Positions 38,732 to 50,903 of a DNA stretch of 64,000 bases are shown one piece after another. The stretch lies in the NCBI GenBank assembly GCA_905182985.1, contig CAJJDN010000008.1:547190-611189 (forward strand), written 5' to 3'. A program made the position numbers and the translations under genes. Source of the stretch: Paramecium sonneborni. Its lineage: Eukaryota; Ciliophora; Oligohymenophorea; Peniculida; Parameciidae. How positions within the stretch are numbered: the stretch's first letter is position 1; each line of letters starts with the position of its first letter. The notes below the pieces were generated by a model that saw only the letters and a program-made list of their open reading frames with translations, ran no database searches and was not told the origin of the DNA.

Positions 38732-40220
38732 ATGGATTGAGTTAACATAAATTTTTAATTTTGATGAAGTGACATTGAAATAACGTTGGATTACTTTAAT
38801 AAACCCAATGGCAAAAAGTTTAAATTGGGAAACAGAAGAGGATGATATAATAAGATCTTTGATGATGTATGTTATTATTAGCTTAAATTTAATCATTTTA
38901 GATAATAAGAGTAAAAGCATATTTGGACTCAAATAGCTTTAGAACTTTACAATCATAATAATGGATAATATGTTAGAACACCAAAACAGGTCAGAGAAAG
39001 ATGGATGAATTATTTAAATCCTAAATTAAATAAGTAAACTTGATATTTAAGATTATAATTAGATCTAGTTGGACTGATTAGGAAGATAATTAATTATTAT
39101 AATTAGTTCTTAATAATGGTAAAAGATGGTCCATGATTTCATCATTATTGGAAGGGAGAACCGAAAATTAAGTTAAAAATAGGTATTAATCAACTTCAAT
39201 TATATTTAGATTTAAAAGTCTTATACATAAAATTTATAAAGAAGAAGATGATGATGATATTGAAGAATTGACAGCTATTAGATAATATTTAAATAAATAG
39301 GTTTCTGCTATTGACAATTAAAACAATTCATTATCCAAATCTACAAAAAAAGAATCCAAAATAAAATATGAAGATTCATAATCTAATAGCAATTTATAAA
39401 AATTAAAAAAAAAATCATAAATCAAAGTTTAAGATCAATAAGAGTAGTAAGTTCAAATTAAAAAGAAAAAAGTTAAAGTTATTGAGAATTTGGCTGTCAA
39501 ATAAGAAATTGATGAAAAATTATAATAATCAATCCATTAACTCAATTAATAGTTTTGTTTATCTACTTATGGAAATTGTGATACTTCAAGTTAAGATAAT
39601 AGAAAAGGTATCTCTAGTTCTCATTCTCAAGGATCTATATTAAATTAAGAATTTGAGTGCAAATCCTAATAATAAATTTAGTCTTAATTGTAAATTTAAT
39701 AATAATCAAAATGCTCACTTTAATCACCATCATAAATTGGTTAAACTTCTATAAAAGACCCAATACCTTAATATACTGGATTTAGACCATATACAAATGA
39801 TGTATACAATGATTTATTTTAACAAACTCCTTGTCAAGTTAATAGATTAGGATTTGGTATAAAACAACCTCAATATCCATTTTAATAATTATCACCTTTT
39901 CAATAATAGATTTAATAAACACCTATGGTGTATACTCCACTCTATTTATACAATTCACAATTCATTGCTCAATCTCCATACAAGAGTCCTATACTATCAT
40001 CTCATTTTTGGATGTAACAATAGTAGTAATTATAATAATAATATGAGATTGAGATACAAAATGAATAGTAAAAATAAGAATAGTTTGTAAATATTCTTTA
40101 TCTATTTAGAATAATAAATTAGAATTTTTATAGGGTTAAGATTTAGTATCTAAATGGAAAAATAAAAGAGTTTAAGAAAAATAGAGTTAATAAGAATTAA
40201 ATAAGATTATAGATTAATGA
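38694..40220 (+). CDS. Three-repeat Myb (R1R2R3-like) protein
   Basis: 479 residues after three introns (38867-38901, 39034-39062, 40087-40109). R1 is partial (INPNQDEWIELTQIFNF...LKQRW); R2 reads LNWETEEDD...IWTQIALEL...RTPKQVRERWMNYLNP; R3 reads SSWTDQEDNQLLQLVLNNGK...ENQVKNRY. The spacing of tryptophans and the RERW.NYLNP and VKNRY recognition helices are typical of DNA-binding Myb factors. The rest is a long Q/N/S-rich region likely disordered. The ATG lies 38 bp upstream of the preceding gene's stop, so the two frames overlap. Confidence 0.85.
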
Positions 40221-40466
40221 ATATTGTATGTATTAATAAATTGTATAATACTAATAATTTATCTTGATTCCAAGATTGTTCAAAATTAAATCATAATTAT
40301 TCAATCTTTGATTGAAATTAATGAAATAATAATATTGACTCTTTAAGGAACTGATAATCCATAATTTACTCTATAATTTTAATAAAAACATATTATTCTC
40401 TTAATTACATAAAACGATTACAAAAGTATTTTTGCATTAATTTTATCTTTTTTTAATATTAATTTC

Positions 40467-41191
40467 ATGATACCTTCAGAAAATGAAGATTAGTTCTCTC
40501 CTAATTCTCAGTTAATTATTTTATTTATATTACAGACATAAACAACAGTAAAATGACTCTAATCAAAAGTAAAAAGATTCCTTTAAAAAATAATATGCAG
40601 TTATTGACTAATCATAAAGAGTGTTATTGTTAAAAAAAATTTTATCAAAAGAATCTACAATTAAAGAAGCAGCTAAAGAATTTGGAGTGAATTTTAGTAC
40701 TGCCAAAGCAATTTTATAAACTTATAGAAAGGAAGGACGAATTGGTAAAAAGAAGACAAGAGAGAGAAATAAAAAGGAGAAAGATGAACCTGAATTTAGT
40801 GTTTGCAGTTTAAGAAAAGTATAATCAATGTATGATCTTGAAAGAGAAGTATAAATTCCTTAAAGAAGTTTTTCTCCAGATTTAAAAGTATTAAATTTAA
40901 ACTAATATAGACATCTGATAAACTAATAACAAAAAGTATTTTAAAATAGTAATCCTTAATGTTGTCAAGATAAAAAAATTAAGCATAGCCAATTATTAAT
41001 TAAGAAGAATAAAATTAATAAATTGCATTAGCAATTTGTCAAAGGGAATTAGAAAAACAAAAATTAGTTAATATGCAATTGGCATTAATGATATAAGTAA
41101 TTTAATCTATTGTAATATATAGAATTATTAAATGCGTGGGATTTAGACCAAAATATAAGAAATAAAGGAAGAAGATGATAAAATTAACTGA
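40467..41191 (+). CDS. Helix-turn-helix (homeodomain-like) protein, one-base frame break
   Basis: About 224 residues with introns at 40511-40535 and 41097-41122. After a short Q-rich start comes VLLLKKILSKESTIKEAAKEFGVNFSTAKAILQTYRKEGRIG, a classic helix-turn-helix of the kind seen in transposase-derived and Psq-like DNA-binding domains, then a basic patch. The frame breaks at a run of seven As near 40973; adding one A restores a glutamine-rich helical C-terminus (ALAICQRELEKQKLVNMQLA). It is likely a transcription regulator. Confidence 0.7.
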
Positions 41192-41263
41192 GTTTATCAT
41201 CATAATTCTGATTTATTATAATTACAATTAATATTTTTATTCTTAACACATATAAAAAAGGAA

Positions 41264-42185
41264 ATGAAAAAATAATAGTTATTAGCAAATGTGAATGAGA
41301 TGGATTTGATTTTGGATAAGTCTTCAACCTAAGGAGCTCTTTGGCTAGGCAATCTAAAGGCAGCTCAAAATATTAAATAATTAAAAGAAAATAACATCCA
41401 AACAGTCATAACAGTGGCCAATAATATTATAGTAAATTTCAAAAATACTTTAAATATCTCTCATAAAGTAAAACTTATTATGAAGTCAGATCTATAAAGT
41501 TGAAGATACAGAAAAAGCACAAATAATAGAATATTTCGAGGAAATAAACAAAGAAATATCGACTGGGTTAAATTATGGTTCCGTTTTGGTACATTGTGCT
41601 GCAGGAATTTCAAGATCCAGTGCATGTGTGATAGCTTATATTATGAAAACTAATAAATGGACCTATGAAAAAACTTTTTATTTTGTAAAAGAAAAGAGAT
41701 TAGCAATTAATCCAAATCCAGGCTTTAAGAAATAACTTATATAATATAGCAAAAATTTAGAAACTAATAACTCAAATTAACATCTTGATCTAAAGTAACC
41801 TAAAGAATCTAAGGATTTAACCCCTTTTACTTTAGGTTATTCAAATTCATGGGGAAAACTCAAAAAAAAAAATTTATCTAATCCTCATGAATTAGTGAGC
41901 TAACTCTCCTAAAATTTAGTTAAATCTCCTCTAAAAAAAATTGATTAATTGAATCGTACTTCAACTCCAGAAGAAAGATAAATTTATAGATAATTATTGG
42001 CAAAAAGGTTATTTGTGAATACATTCTCGAGCAAAAATTCTATTTCAACTATTAATTATCAAAGTGAATAATCCGGTTTATAAAAGTAAATAGTAGAAAA
42101 ACAGCCTATTAAGATAAAAGCACATTTAAGCATGTACAAGAGAGTTGAAATTAATGTCTTGGAGTCTGAAAGAACACAAATATGA
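41264..42185 (+). CDS. Dual-specificity protein phosphatase (one-base frame break)
   Basis: The active site VLVHCAAGISRS (HCx5R) and the preceding GALWLGNLKAAQN start identify an atypical DUSP catalytic domain of about 150 residues; the general-acid Asp is probably in MKSDLQ. One extra base near 41485 breaks the frame between that Asp and VEDTEKAQIIEYF, and no short intron fits. The remaining C-terminal 150 residues are S/K/Q-rich. Starts 72 bp after the helix-turn-helix gene on the same strand. The last 189 bases of the gene are repeated in the duplicated block at 43129. Confidence 0.85.
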
Positions 42186-43127
42186 GAATTTATGTTACTT
42201 ATTATTTAATAATTCAAACATTAATATTCTGATTAATTATCTTCCTGTTAGTTTATATAATTTTGAGAAAATTTCTAAAAAAATAAAGAATTTCGAAAAA
42301 TATTAAGCTTTATTTACAGTAACATAGTATTAATTTTTTGTAGCTGCTTGATATAGTTTTGAATAACTGAAATATATAAAATTCTTTCTAAAAGAATGAT
42401 TGAATTATCTTTCTAAACTTTTTTATTTGAATTAAATATAATCATCAATTATTAAATTTTTAATACATAAACAATAAGATATGATTTTAATCATTTGAAA
42501 GAAGTAAAAACAACTAATCAAACAATATGCTATATTTTAAAATTTATTTATTGCATTTTAAAGCTCAAGACCAAATTCTCAATTAATTAATTATTATGAA
42601 ATTTAACAAAAAATTTACAGAACCTAATAGATTTTAGAAGGTCAGGTCAGCTTTTTTGAGGACTAAAGCGATAAACAATAATCCAAAAATTGTGACTCTA
42701 AAAGATATTTAATTTTTAATTTTTGACTTGTTTTAAACTACAAAAATACATTATGCATTTTAAGTAGAGTCTTTAAATTAGCAAATAAAATTTATGAATA
42801 ATTAGTAGTAATTTTAAGATAAACAAATTTAAGTTTGAGTATAAATAACATGAAAAAAAATTCAATTTTCAACTTTGTGATCATTCTACTATAATTACTA
42901 CTTTTCTTCTAATTATTTATTTAATTCTTCAATTTAGACTGCTAACTATTGTTAATGATGAATAATACATTTTTTATTGTTAAATTTAATTTATTCATAA
43001 CTTCTAAAGAAGTTTGAACATTATTTTCTAATTCATTGATTCTTGTTTGATAAGATTAGCTATTATTTGCGGTTGCTGTAGTTTCTTATGGTTTTCTATT
43101 TGAATACTTTTCAGGAAGATTGTTATT
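41997..43127. repeat. First copy of exact 1,131-bp duplication (contig overlap)
   Basis: Identical to 43129-44259 with one N at 43128 between. It spans the end of the phosphatase gene, an intergenic stretch and most of the small MGQQCC gene. The two half-genes fit together only if one copy is removed. Confidence 0.92.
42186..42861. other. Intergenic between convergent genes, 0.68 kb
   Basis: AT-rich, no supported ORF on either strand. The same sequence recurs at 43318-43993 in the duplicated copy. Confidence 0.5.
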
Positions 43128-43128
43128 N

Positions 43129-44259
43129 TTGGCAAAAAGGTTATTTGTGAATACATTCTCGAGCAAAAATTCTATTTCAACTATTAATTATCAAAGTGAA
43201 TAATCCGGTTTATAAAAGTAAATAGTAGAAAAACAGCCTATTAAGATAAAAGCACATTTAAGCATGTACAAGAGAGTTGAAATTAATGTCTTGGAGTCTG
43301 AAAGAACACAAATATGAGAATTTATGTTACTTATTATTTAATAATTCAAACATTAATATTCTGATTAATTATCTTCCTGTTAGTTTATATAATTTTGAGA
43401 AAATTTCTAAAAAAATAAAGAATTTCGAAAAATATTAAGCTTTATTTACAGTAACATAGTATTAATTTTTTGTAGCTGCTTGATATAGTTTTGAATAACT
43501 GAAATATATAAAATTCTTTCTAAAAGAATGATTGAATTATCTTTCTAAACTTTTTTATTTGAATTAAATATAATCATCAATTATTAAATTTTTAATACAT
43601 AAACAATAAGATATGATTTTAATCATTTGAAAGAAGTAAAAACAACTAATCAAACAATATGCTATATTTTAAAATTTATTTATTGCATTTTAAAGCTCAA
43701 GACCAAATTCTCAATTAATTAATTATTATGAAATTTAACAAAAAATTTACAGAACCTAATAGATTTTAGAAGGTCAGGTCAGCTTTTTTGAGGACTAAAG
43801 CGATAAACAATAATCCAAAAATTGTGACTCTAAAAGATATTTAATTTTTAATTTTTGACTTGTTTTAAACTACAAAAATACATTATGCATTTTAAGTAGA
43901 GTCTTTAAATTAGCAAATAAAATTTATGAATAATTAGTAGTAATTTTAAGATAAACAAATTTAAGTTTGAGTATAAATAACATGAAAAAAAATTCAATTT
44001 TCAACTTTGTGATCATTCTACTATAATTACTACTTTTCTTCTAATTATTTATTTAATTCTTCAATTTAGACTGCTAACTATTGTTAATGATGAATAATAC
44101 ATTTTTTATTGTTAAATTTAATTTATTCATAACTTCTAAAGAAGTTTGAACATTATTTTCTAATTCATTGATTCTTGTTTGATAAGATTAGCTATTATTT
44201 GCGGTTGCTGTAGTTTCTTATGGTTTTCTATTTGAATACTTTTCAGGAAGATTGTTATT
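43129..44259. repeat. Second copy of exact 1,131-bp duplication
   Basis: Repeats 41997-43127. This copy joins the intact start of the MGQQCC gene, while the first copy joins the intact body of the phosphatase gene. Confidence 0.92.
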
Positions 44260-44310
44260 ATTATCTTCTGAATCTGGGATTGCAGAATTTCGGCAACATT
44301 ATTATCCCAT
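43994..44310 (-). CDS. Small N-terminally acylated coiled-coil protein
   Basis: 97 residues after removing a 23-nt intron (44078-44100). It begins MGQQCC: Gly2 fits N-myristoylation and Cys5/Cys6 fit palmitoylation, so membrane anchoring is expected. A short N/S/T-rich linker leads into about 50 residues of coiled coil (TRINELENNVQTSLEVMNKL, then VQIEELNKQLEEKQQLQQ), in the style of SNARE-like or small scaffold proteins. A headless duplicate of its body lies at 42862-43127. Its start is 33 bp from the divergent Rad17-like start. Confidence 0.7.
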
Positions 44311-44343
44311 ATTAATTATTTTATTAATTTTAGTAAATTATTG

Positions 44344-45819
44344 ATGCATAATGATAAAAAAATTAAGGAAATAAAAGATAGTTTGTGCAACTTTTAAATA
44401 AAACCAATAACAATAATAAAAGGGACTTCTGGAATAGGAAAGTAATAGATTGGATATTTTTAGGTTACACTTAGTTAAAAAAATTTTATCAGAATTTAAG
44501 TACTAAATTTTGGAGGTAGATTCATCATTTAGAGACATTTGGATATTAAATAATATACATCCATTATTGTATTCAATGCAAGATTAACTAGCAAAAATTG
44601 ATAATTAAAGAGGTATTAATGGGTTTGATAGTTAGTTATAATTTTAAAAGAAATAAGTGGTATAAATAATTAGAATTAATTAAGACAATTATAATAATAA
44701 TACACATACACAAAATGCAATAAACCATTATTAATAATTGTAAATACAACAGTATTAAAAGATTATGAACTGACTAAAATTCTAAGTAAAGAATTTATAA
44801 AAATATATTGCAATGTTATTTTGCTGATAAGTCCAACGAACATTAAGATTGAAAAATATTTGCATGGTTGTTTTCCAAGAATAAATTCGAATGTTTTACA
44901 TTAGGTAAATAGGATTTATCGACTAAGATAGCAGAACTGTCGAATGGAGATTTAAGAAATGCGTACAATTAAGCATTTATATTTTCAATTAATTATAGAG
45001 AAGAGAGTTAATTCAAAGATTCTTAACTAACATTTTTTAATACTGTGGGTAGAGTTCTATATAACAAAAGATTGGATTAATTTAATACACCAAAATAATT
45101 AACATATGAAGAAATGATATCAAAACCTGAACCAAAATATTATTTTAATCCATTTTAGTTATTGGAAACAATCTAAGTTACTTAATAAACATATAGAGGG
45201 TATAAAACTTAATTTTTAAATTAAGGTTTTTGTTTATCAATTCATTGAAATTTTTGCATGATTTGACAGAAATGAAATAGTTTTATGACATTCAAAGCGA
45301 AGCTGATATAATTGAAAAAGGATTATTCAGATATGATAGAGTTAATATGCATATTATCTTTAGTATTAAGGAGACATTTTCAATAATCAATATTTAGTTA
45401 GTATGTTTGTTACTTTGGGATACATGTAGATTAATAAACACGTTAAACCTCATAAGTCCATGATGCTTACATTAAATGGTCCATAAGATTATTAATTTAG
45501 ATAAGAGAGACTATTAAAGTTAAATGAGATGAAATAACTCAAACCATTCAAAAGTTATTAAAAAGAACTTGTATTAAGCATTCTGTATGGCAAAAGAGTA
45601 TAACTTCTCAATTCAAAAAATAATTTTATATCATAAGTTCCTGTGGAAGAGGAACTTTATGATTAACATTGGTTTGAAGAGGATTAATTAGATCAATAAC
45701 AAGTCTCAAATAAAAAATTAAAGTAAAAAAATATTAGACTGAGAAGAAATTAAGGAGATATGATTTCTAGAAATAGAAATTAAAGAATAGTTGAGTATAA
45801 TAATGAATTATTTAATTGA
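44344..45819 (+). CDS. Rad17-like checkpoint clamp-loader protein
   Basis: About 445 residues if six introns are removed (44474-44492, 44613-44631, 44657-44684, 44905-44927, 45200-45225, 45341-45363); the second and third are the least certain. Rad17 features are a P-loop (GTSGIGK), KPLLIIVN strand, LISPTNIKIEKYL, IAELSNGDLRNAYNQ, a GRVLYNKR box and ADIIEKGLFRYDR. Rad17 replaces RFC1 to load the 9-1-1 clamp at damaged DNA. The residue after the Walker Lys is Gln rather than Thr/Ser. The protein is shorter than animal Rad17 at the C-terminus. Confidence 0.75.
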
Positions 45820-45979
45820 TTATTAACATACATTTACAAATCTTCATCATTATAGAAGAGCAATCACTTTGTTCTTTTGAGTCTGATCTTAAACATTCAA
45901 AATAATATTTTCAATAATTGTTTTGTATTGTTAATTTTAAAGCAAACCCTTTACAGTAGATACTATGAAGTTTAATTAT

Positions 45980-48900
45980 TCATCTTTAAGCTATAAATTA
46001 TTGATAAAATGATACTTTATAATGTTCCTTTTAAATTAAAGAATCTAATAACAATTTGATCACTTATTCCATTCTTGGTGTAATGAGCTCAGGAATAGTA
46101 TTTCCTAAATGAACTAAAAATCTTAATCCAGTGAAATTTTCTTCAACATCTCCTTTGAATGGTAATTATGTCATAATATGATCTAAGGTGGTTTCTAATG
46201 GCAAAGCTTATGGGAATCTAATAAGAATTCTACAAACAGCAGCAGTAGCATTTTCAGCAGCTTCTCTGTAAGTAGTAGCAGTTGTAAAAATGGTTGTAAG
46301 TGATTAAATAATTTAAGGAAGAGCTGAAGCAACATCATTTTATGGTCCAAATTCACAATAAGTAGCTAATGCATAAGCAGCATTTCTATTTAATTCTTAA
46401 TCTCCAATAGAAGGGATAGTATTTAACAAGAATGGAATCACAACTGATTGACATTCTAAAATAAGTGAAGGTTCATATTCAAATATTTAAGCAAGACATC
46501 CAACAGTACAAATGATATCATCTATTTCTTTATCTTTATGAAGATAAGTTGCTAAATGTGGGAATATCTCTCTAAACATGAGAACAAATCCATTTTTAAG
46601 GTTTTTGGCTAAAGTAGGGATTAAGTCAGTGAGATTTTCTAAGACATTAAGATTCATATCTTAATCATTTTCTTCTTCTCCTTCAGAATCAAGATCAGCT
46701 CCTAAACATTTGATTTTTTTATTTAAGATCAAGGTAATAACTTTAGATAAATCATCAAGATTTTTGTAAACAATTTAGGGTCCTAATTTTTTGGTGAGAT
46801 GATCAATAACATCAATAGCAAGTGCAGCACATTCATAAGATTCATCTTCAGCAATAACTCTAATTAATTTTTACATGACATCAGTTTATAAGAATGTTAA
46901 GAACTCAGCATCTAAATTTTCTATTGCTGGTAATCCTTATTAAACTTTAGGTAAGACTCCATTATGTCTAAATAGAGCATATCCTTCAATAAGATCTCTG
47001 TAACATTATATAGTTTACATTCTGATATTATCATAGAAGAAATCTACAGTTTCATCAAGAATGTCAAAAGTGGGTTTAAAATATTATCCAAATTATTATG
47101 GGACTGAGAGTGCAAATTAACCTAAAGCATGAATAGCAGCTGCTTTTTCATCCATTTAGGTAACTTTAACTCTCATAGGTCCTTATTGATTTTCATCCTC
47201 AGAATCAGTGTCAAGAGAAAATTCTTTCTTTTCTTTATCATAGGAGATACCTTCTTTAGATTCTGCTAATTTCATAGTATAGCTAATAATCTAAGTGAAA
47301 ATAGGTGCGAATTTTTCTCCTTAAGCAGCAGCCATATTATAAAAGAAGGCTAAACATGCTTCTCTAATTTCAAAGTCATCATGTTTGGTTAATAATTCAA
47401 ATATTTATGGAGCTAATGGAGTAATTAATTAGGTTTAAACTTCTACATTAGATTTGAATGATTCAGCAATAGTTCCAAAAACTTAAATGGCTTCTGATTT
47501 AATACTCATAATTTCTGGAGTATCTTTTTCCTTCAAGACTTGTAATAACAATTCACTAACATCCTTTAAATATGTGCCAAAAGCATCTTTAGATGAAACT
47601 ATAATGCTTCCAATTGAAGAAAGACAATGTCTTCTAGCAATAAATGTTGTTGTAGATTGCAAAAACAACTAAACTAAATTTGGAAGAAGAGTCTACATAT
47701 ATGGAAGAATTTTTTCTGATTCCATATTTTCAGCAAAGATATCAATAGTTAATAGAGCCTTTTCATAAATCTTATGGTCTTATGCTTTAAGACAATTGAT
47801 CATCTCTGGGATTACAATTTGATCATAACTTAAGATCTCTGGACACAACCATTCACTGAAATATGATAAACATTTAATTGTTGCTCCTCTAACTGCTGTT
47901 CTTTCATCTTTTAATCCTTTTGGTATAATGACATTCATTATTGGATTCTAAAGAGATCTTCTAATTTAATCTTACAATCCTTCTGTAATTGCTGCTAATA
48001 TTAAAAATCCTGCATTCATTTGATTAACATCTCCTGAATCTATCAATTTTATAATGGTTTCCAAAAATAAACCAAATAATGTCTTTTTCTTACCTAAACC
48101 TATAACCAATGTTTCCAATAACCATAAGGTAACATCTTATAGTGGCTCTTCATCTTGAGTCAATTCCTCCTCTGTGTAGGGTTAGGCAATCACCAATGAT
48201 AAACATTCAATTAATTGTTTTAATAATGCTGGATTCTTATTTAAAACCTTCTTATGTTATTCTACCACATTATCAATCAAATCCAAAACACATTCCTTAA
48301 ATTTACTACTGCATTTTGGATTCAATAAAAGCTAATTAATTAATTATAAATTCTTACATTTTAACTAGCTGCATATTCTACAATCATACCCAAATGAGTA
48401 TCTAATATTGTCAATTTACTTTCAGCCAAATATCCAAAAGCATCAAAACAATGATATGCATTATCTTCGTCTCCTTCTTTTATACATTAATCTACGAATC
48501 TTAAAATAGGTTCAACTAGAGTCTTATATTATTAGGCCTAAAATTTTAAAAATGAATTACTTCTTATTTATTCATATGCTCAATGTTATCGAATAATGAT
48601 ATTAAACATTTTACTGTTTACACTCTAATTTATTTATCATTATCTTGTAGATTTTCAATAAAGAATGGATAAAAAACAGAATAAAATGGTTTCAAACTAT
48701 CTCCAGAGTAATCAAAGATCAATGATAATAACATCAATCCTCTTTATCTAGTAACAATGTCTTGATTCTTTGATGTCTAATTCTAAAGAACTTAAAATAA
48801 TTCTGGCCATTTATTATCTCCTAATGTCTAAATTGCAATTGTTCCTATTAATGATCCAATACTTGTTCGAATTGGGTTTATTGGTTCTCCAAAGAATCTT

Positions 48901-49203
48901 TCCAATAACAATTACTTTAATTAAGTTTAAGCTGTTGCTTCCAATTTATCATAATTTGTAGCCATATTTCTCTTTAATAATACTCCTGCTAAATGTCGAA
49001 ATTGTTACTATTCCTTTAAACTATCATAAATACATTTTCATTTTAAGATATTATTAATGCCAATGGTCCTACACAATTCACAGACTTTGTGTAAACTTTT
49101 AAAACACGTGTAGCCTCTTTGATCTTTTCATTATCACCAGACAGAACAAATGTAAGCATCTAAAACAATTACTCTTAGGTCAAGTTTGAATATTCAGCCA
49201 TAA
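45980..49203 (-). CDS. Importin-4/5-like karyopherin (HEAT repeats)
   Basis: About 1,050 residues with introns at 49012-49031, 48538-48560 and 48329-48354 (positions from the conserved frame). N-terminal blocks LTQEQLFQML, FRHLAGVLLKRNM and INPIRTSIGSLIG match importin-beta family HEAT 1-3; regular HEAT repeats continue, with an acidic loop (SLDTDSEDENQ) typical of importin 4/5. It carries cargo such as histones or ribosomal proteins through nuclear pores. Two surplus bases (or one missing) near 49140 break the frame between MLTFVLS and GDNEKIKEAT; I treat that as an error. Confidence 0.88.
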
Positions 49204-49276
49204 AAAATCACAAATTAAAAATTTTTTACTTTTTATGTAAATTTATCATAAATTAAATACACCCGCAAAATTATAT

Positions 49277-49603
49277 TCACATTATTACAAATTATTTCTT
49301 TTTTATTTTTATTGTGTTCTTACTTATCTTGTTTTCTACCTTCTTACCAATCTCTTCTTTCAACTTAGGTTCTTCCTTATTCTATTACTTTTCCTGTTTT
49401 TTTATTATCTGATCCTTTTTCAATTTCTTCACAAAAGGTTATTCAAATTTCCCTCTTTTATCTATCTCATCAAATCCTAATCCTTATCTTCTTTAAGTAT
49501 ATTAGATCATCATTTATATATCACTTAAATCTGTATATTCTCTTTCATTAGTTTCTTAATACTTTTTAGGTTTCTTCTTAAACAATTCATTTAATATTTC
49601 CAT
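49277..49603 (-). CDS. Small lysine-rich protein, unknown
   Basis: 108 residues in one open frame, MEILNELFKKKPKKYQETNE at the start, a QGLGFDEIDK segment reminiscent of a G-patch core, and a K/E-rich helical tail. Highly charged and probably nuclear or nucleolar, but no family is assigned. It sits between the importin and RING-CH genes on the same strand with short spacers of 73 and 47 bp. Confidence 0.6.
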
Positions 49604-49650
49604 TTTTTTAATTATAATAATACATTTGGTTTATAAATAATACATGAATA

Positions 49651-50383
49651 TCAATTCAAACATAATTTTTTAGCTTTATCAAACTAAAGAGCTTAAATTA
49701 TTTTAAATGAATTTTGAGCATAAATAAATTATATTATCTCATCACCAAACCTATATTCTTTGAATGAAAATTTAACTAAATTTGCTAATATGAATATTCT
49801 TCTTATTAAAAGTAAGAAAATTAATAATTCACTAGTCCATAATAATGCAAATAGAAAATATAAAATCGTATTTAAATCTAGAAAAAAAGTGATCAAAATT
49901 TCTAATACTATTATTGTAAGAAGAATAAAAAACACAACAAAATATTTCACTCGCTCAGTTTTAGACAAATTTAATAATGACAATCTAAATAAATTATAAT
50001 AATAGTGACTACTTAGATTCAACTTCAGTAGGATAATAAAGATTGCAATATGAACATTACATTATGCCATTTCCTTATTTAAAACCTTGATTTATATGGT
50101 TTAATAAACAATTTAAATGAAATTGTCGATCTGAACATCCACAATACCTGCTTGTTTACATTGAAGTATTTTTATTGCACAAAAAACAATCGATATTGAC
50201 ACTGTTGATTAAAGAATTTTAAGTCTTATTCAAATGAAGTTAATTGCCAGTAGTTTGTGGATGCAATTGTTTCCTTACTCTATAAATATGTTCAGTGGGT
50301 AGAGAAGATGTACCTTATATTGTAATCAATTTTTATTGAGATATCTCTTTCTAAGCAGGATGATGCACTGCAGTTGTATCCAT
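49651..50383 (-). CDS. Membrane RING-CH (MARCH-type) E3 ubiquitin ligase
   Basis: 234 residues after removing a 28-nt intron (49985-50012). The RING-CH finger reads CFLCNKN...RYCGCSDRQFHLNCLLNHI...MQCSYCNLYY, giving C-x2-C, C-x-C, H-x2-C, C-x2-C. Two hydrophobic helices follow (FVVFFILLTIIVLEILITFF and LYFLFALLWTSELLIFLLLI), as in MARCH proteins that ubiquitinate membrane cargo in endosomes and ER. The intron joins finger and membrane halves, which otherwise lie in different frames. Confidence 0.88.
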
Positions 50384-50903
50384 ATATAAATAAATAAATT
50401 AATATGGTCAATTCTCTTTTTCCTCGATTTTTTTATGAAGAATAAGTTTCTTATCCCACAATATATTTTAAAGTATTTAAATTCATATTATTTTGGATAA
50501 AAATTTCATCTATATCTATGGGATTTTTTTTAGAACTTTTATTTAATCTAGAAAAATTATGATAGATGAAATCATTAATTATTGTTATTTTTACTCTTGA
50601 AATTTACTCACTTCTAAAAAACTCTTTTCTAAGTTCATTATTTTTATTACTTTTCAAGCTATTTGTTCTTTTCTTCAAACCTATTTTACTAATTGAATTT
50701 TTTTAAATTTATTATTTATAATGTTAAAGACTTATTGAAAATAAAAATAAATTACAAATATCTAGTATACAATTTTAAAAATATCAATTTAAGAAAATGT
50801 CATCTTCATAATGTCATGATTCAAATTTACAATGAACTGGAAATTATGATAAAATTAATTGTCATATTAACTTGAATTTATAATTTACATTTCATTTATA
50901 ATC
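50384..50903. other. Intergenic, 0.52 kb
   Basis: Divergent spacer between the RING-CH gene and the K+ channel gene. AT-rich, no ORF I can support, no recognisable structured element. Confidence 0.5.

Noticed and set aside
47487..47672. ORF on the plus strand inside the importin gene
   Set aside because: Antisense shadow of well-conserved importin coding sequence.
49651..50070. Separate 139-residue membrane protein starting at 50070
   Set aside because: A 28-nt intron (49985-50012) joins this membrane part to the RING-CH finger upstream, giving one MARCH-type protein with a length divisible by three.
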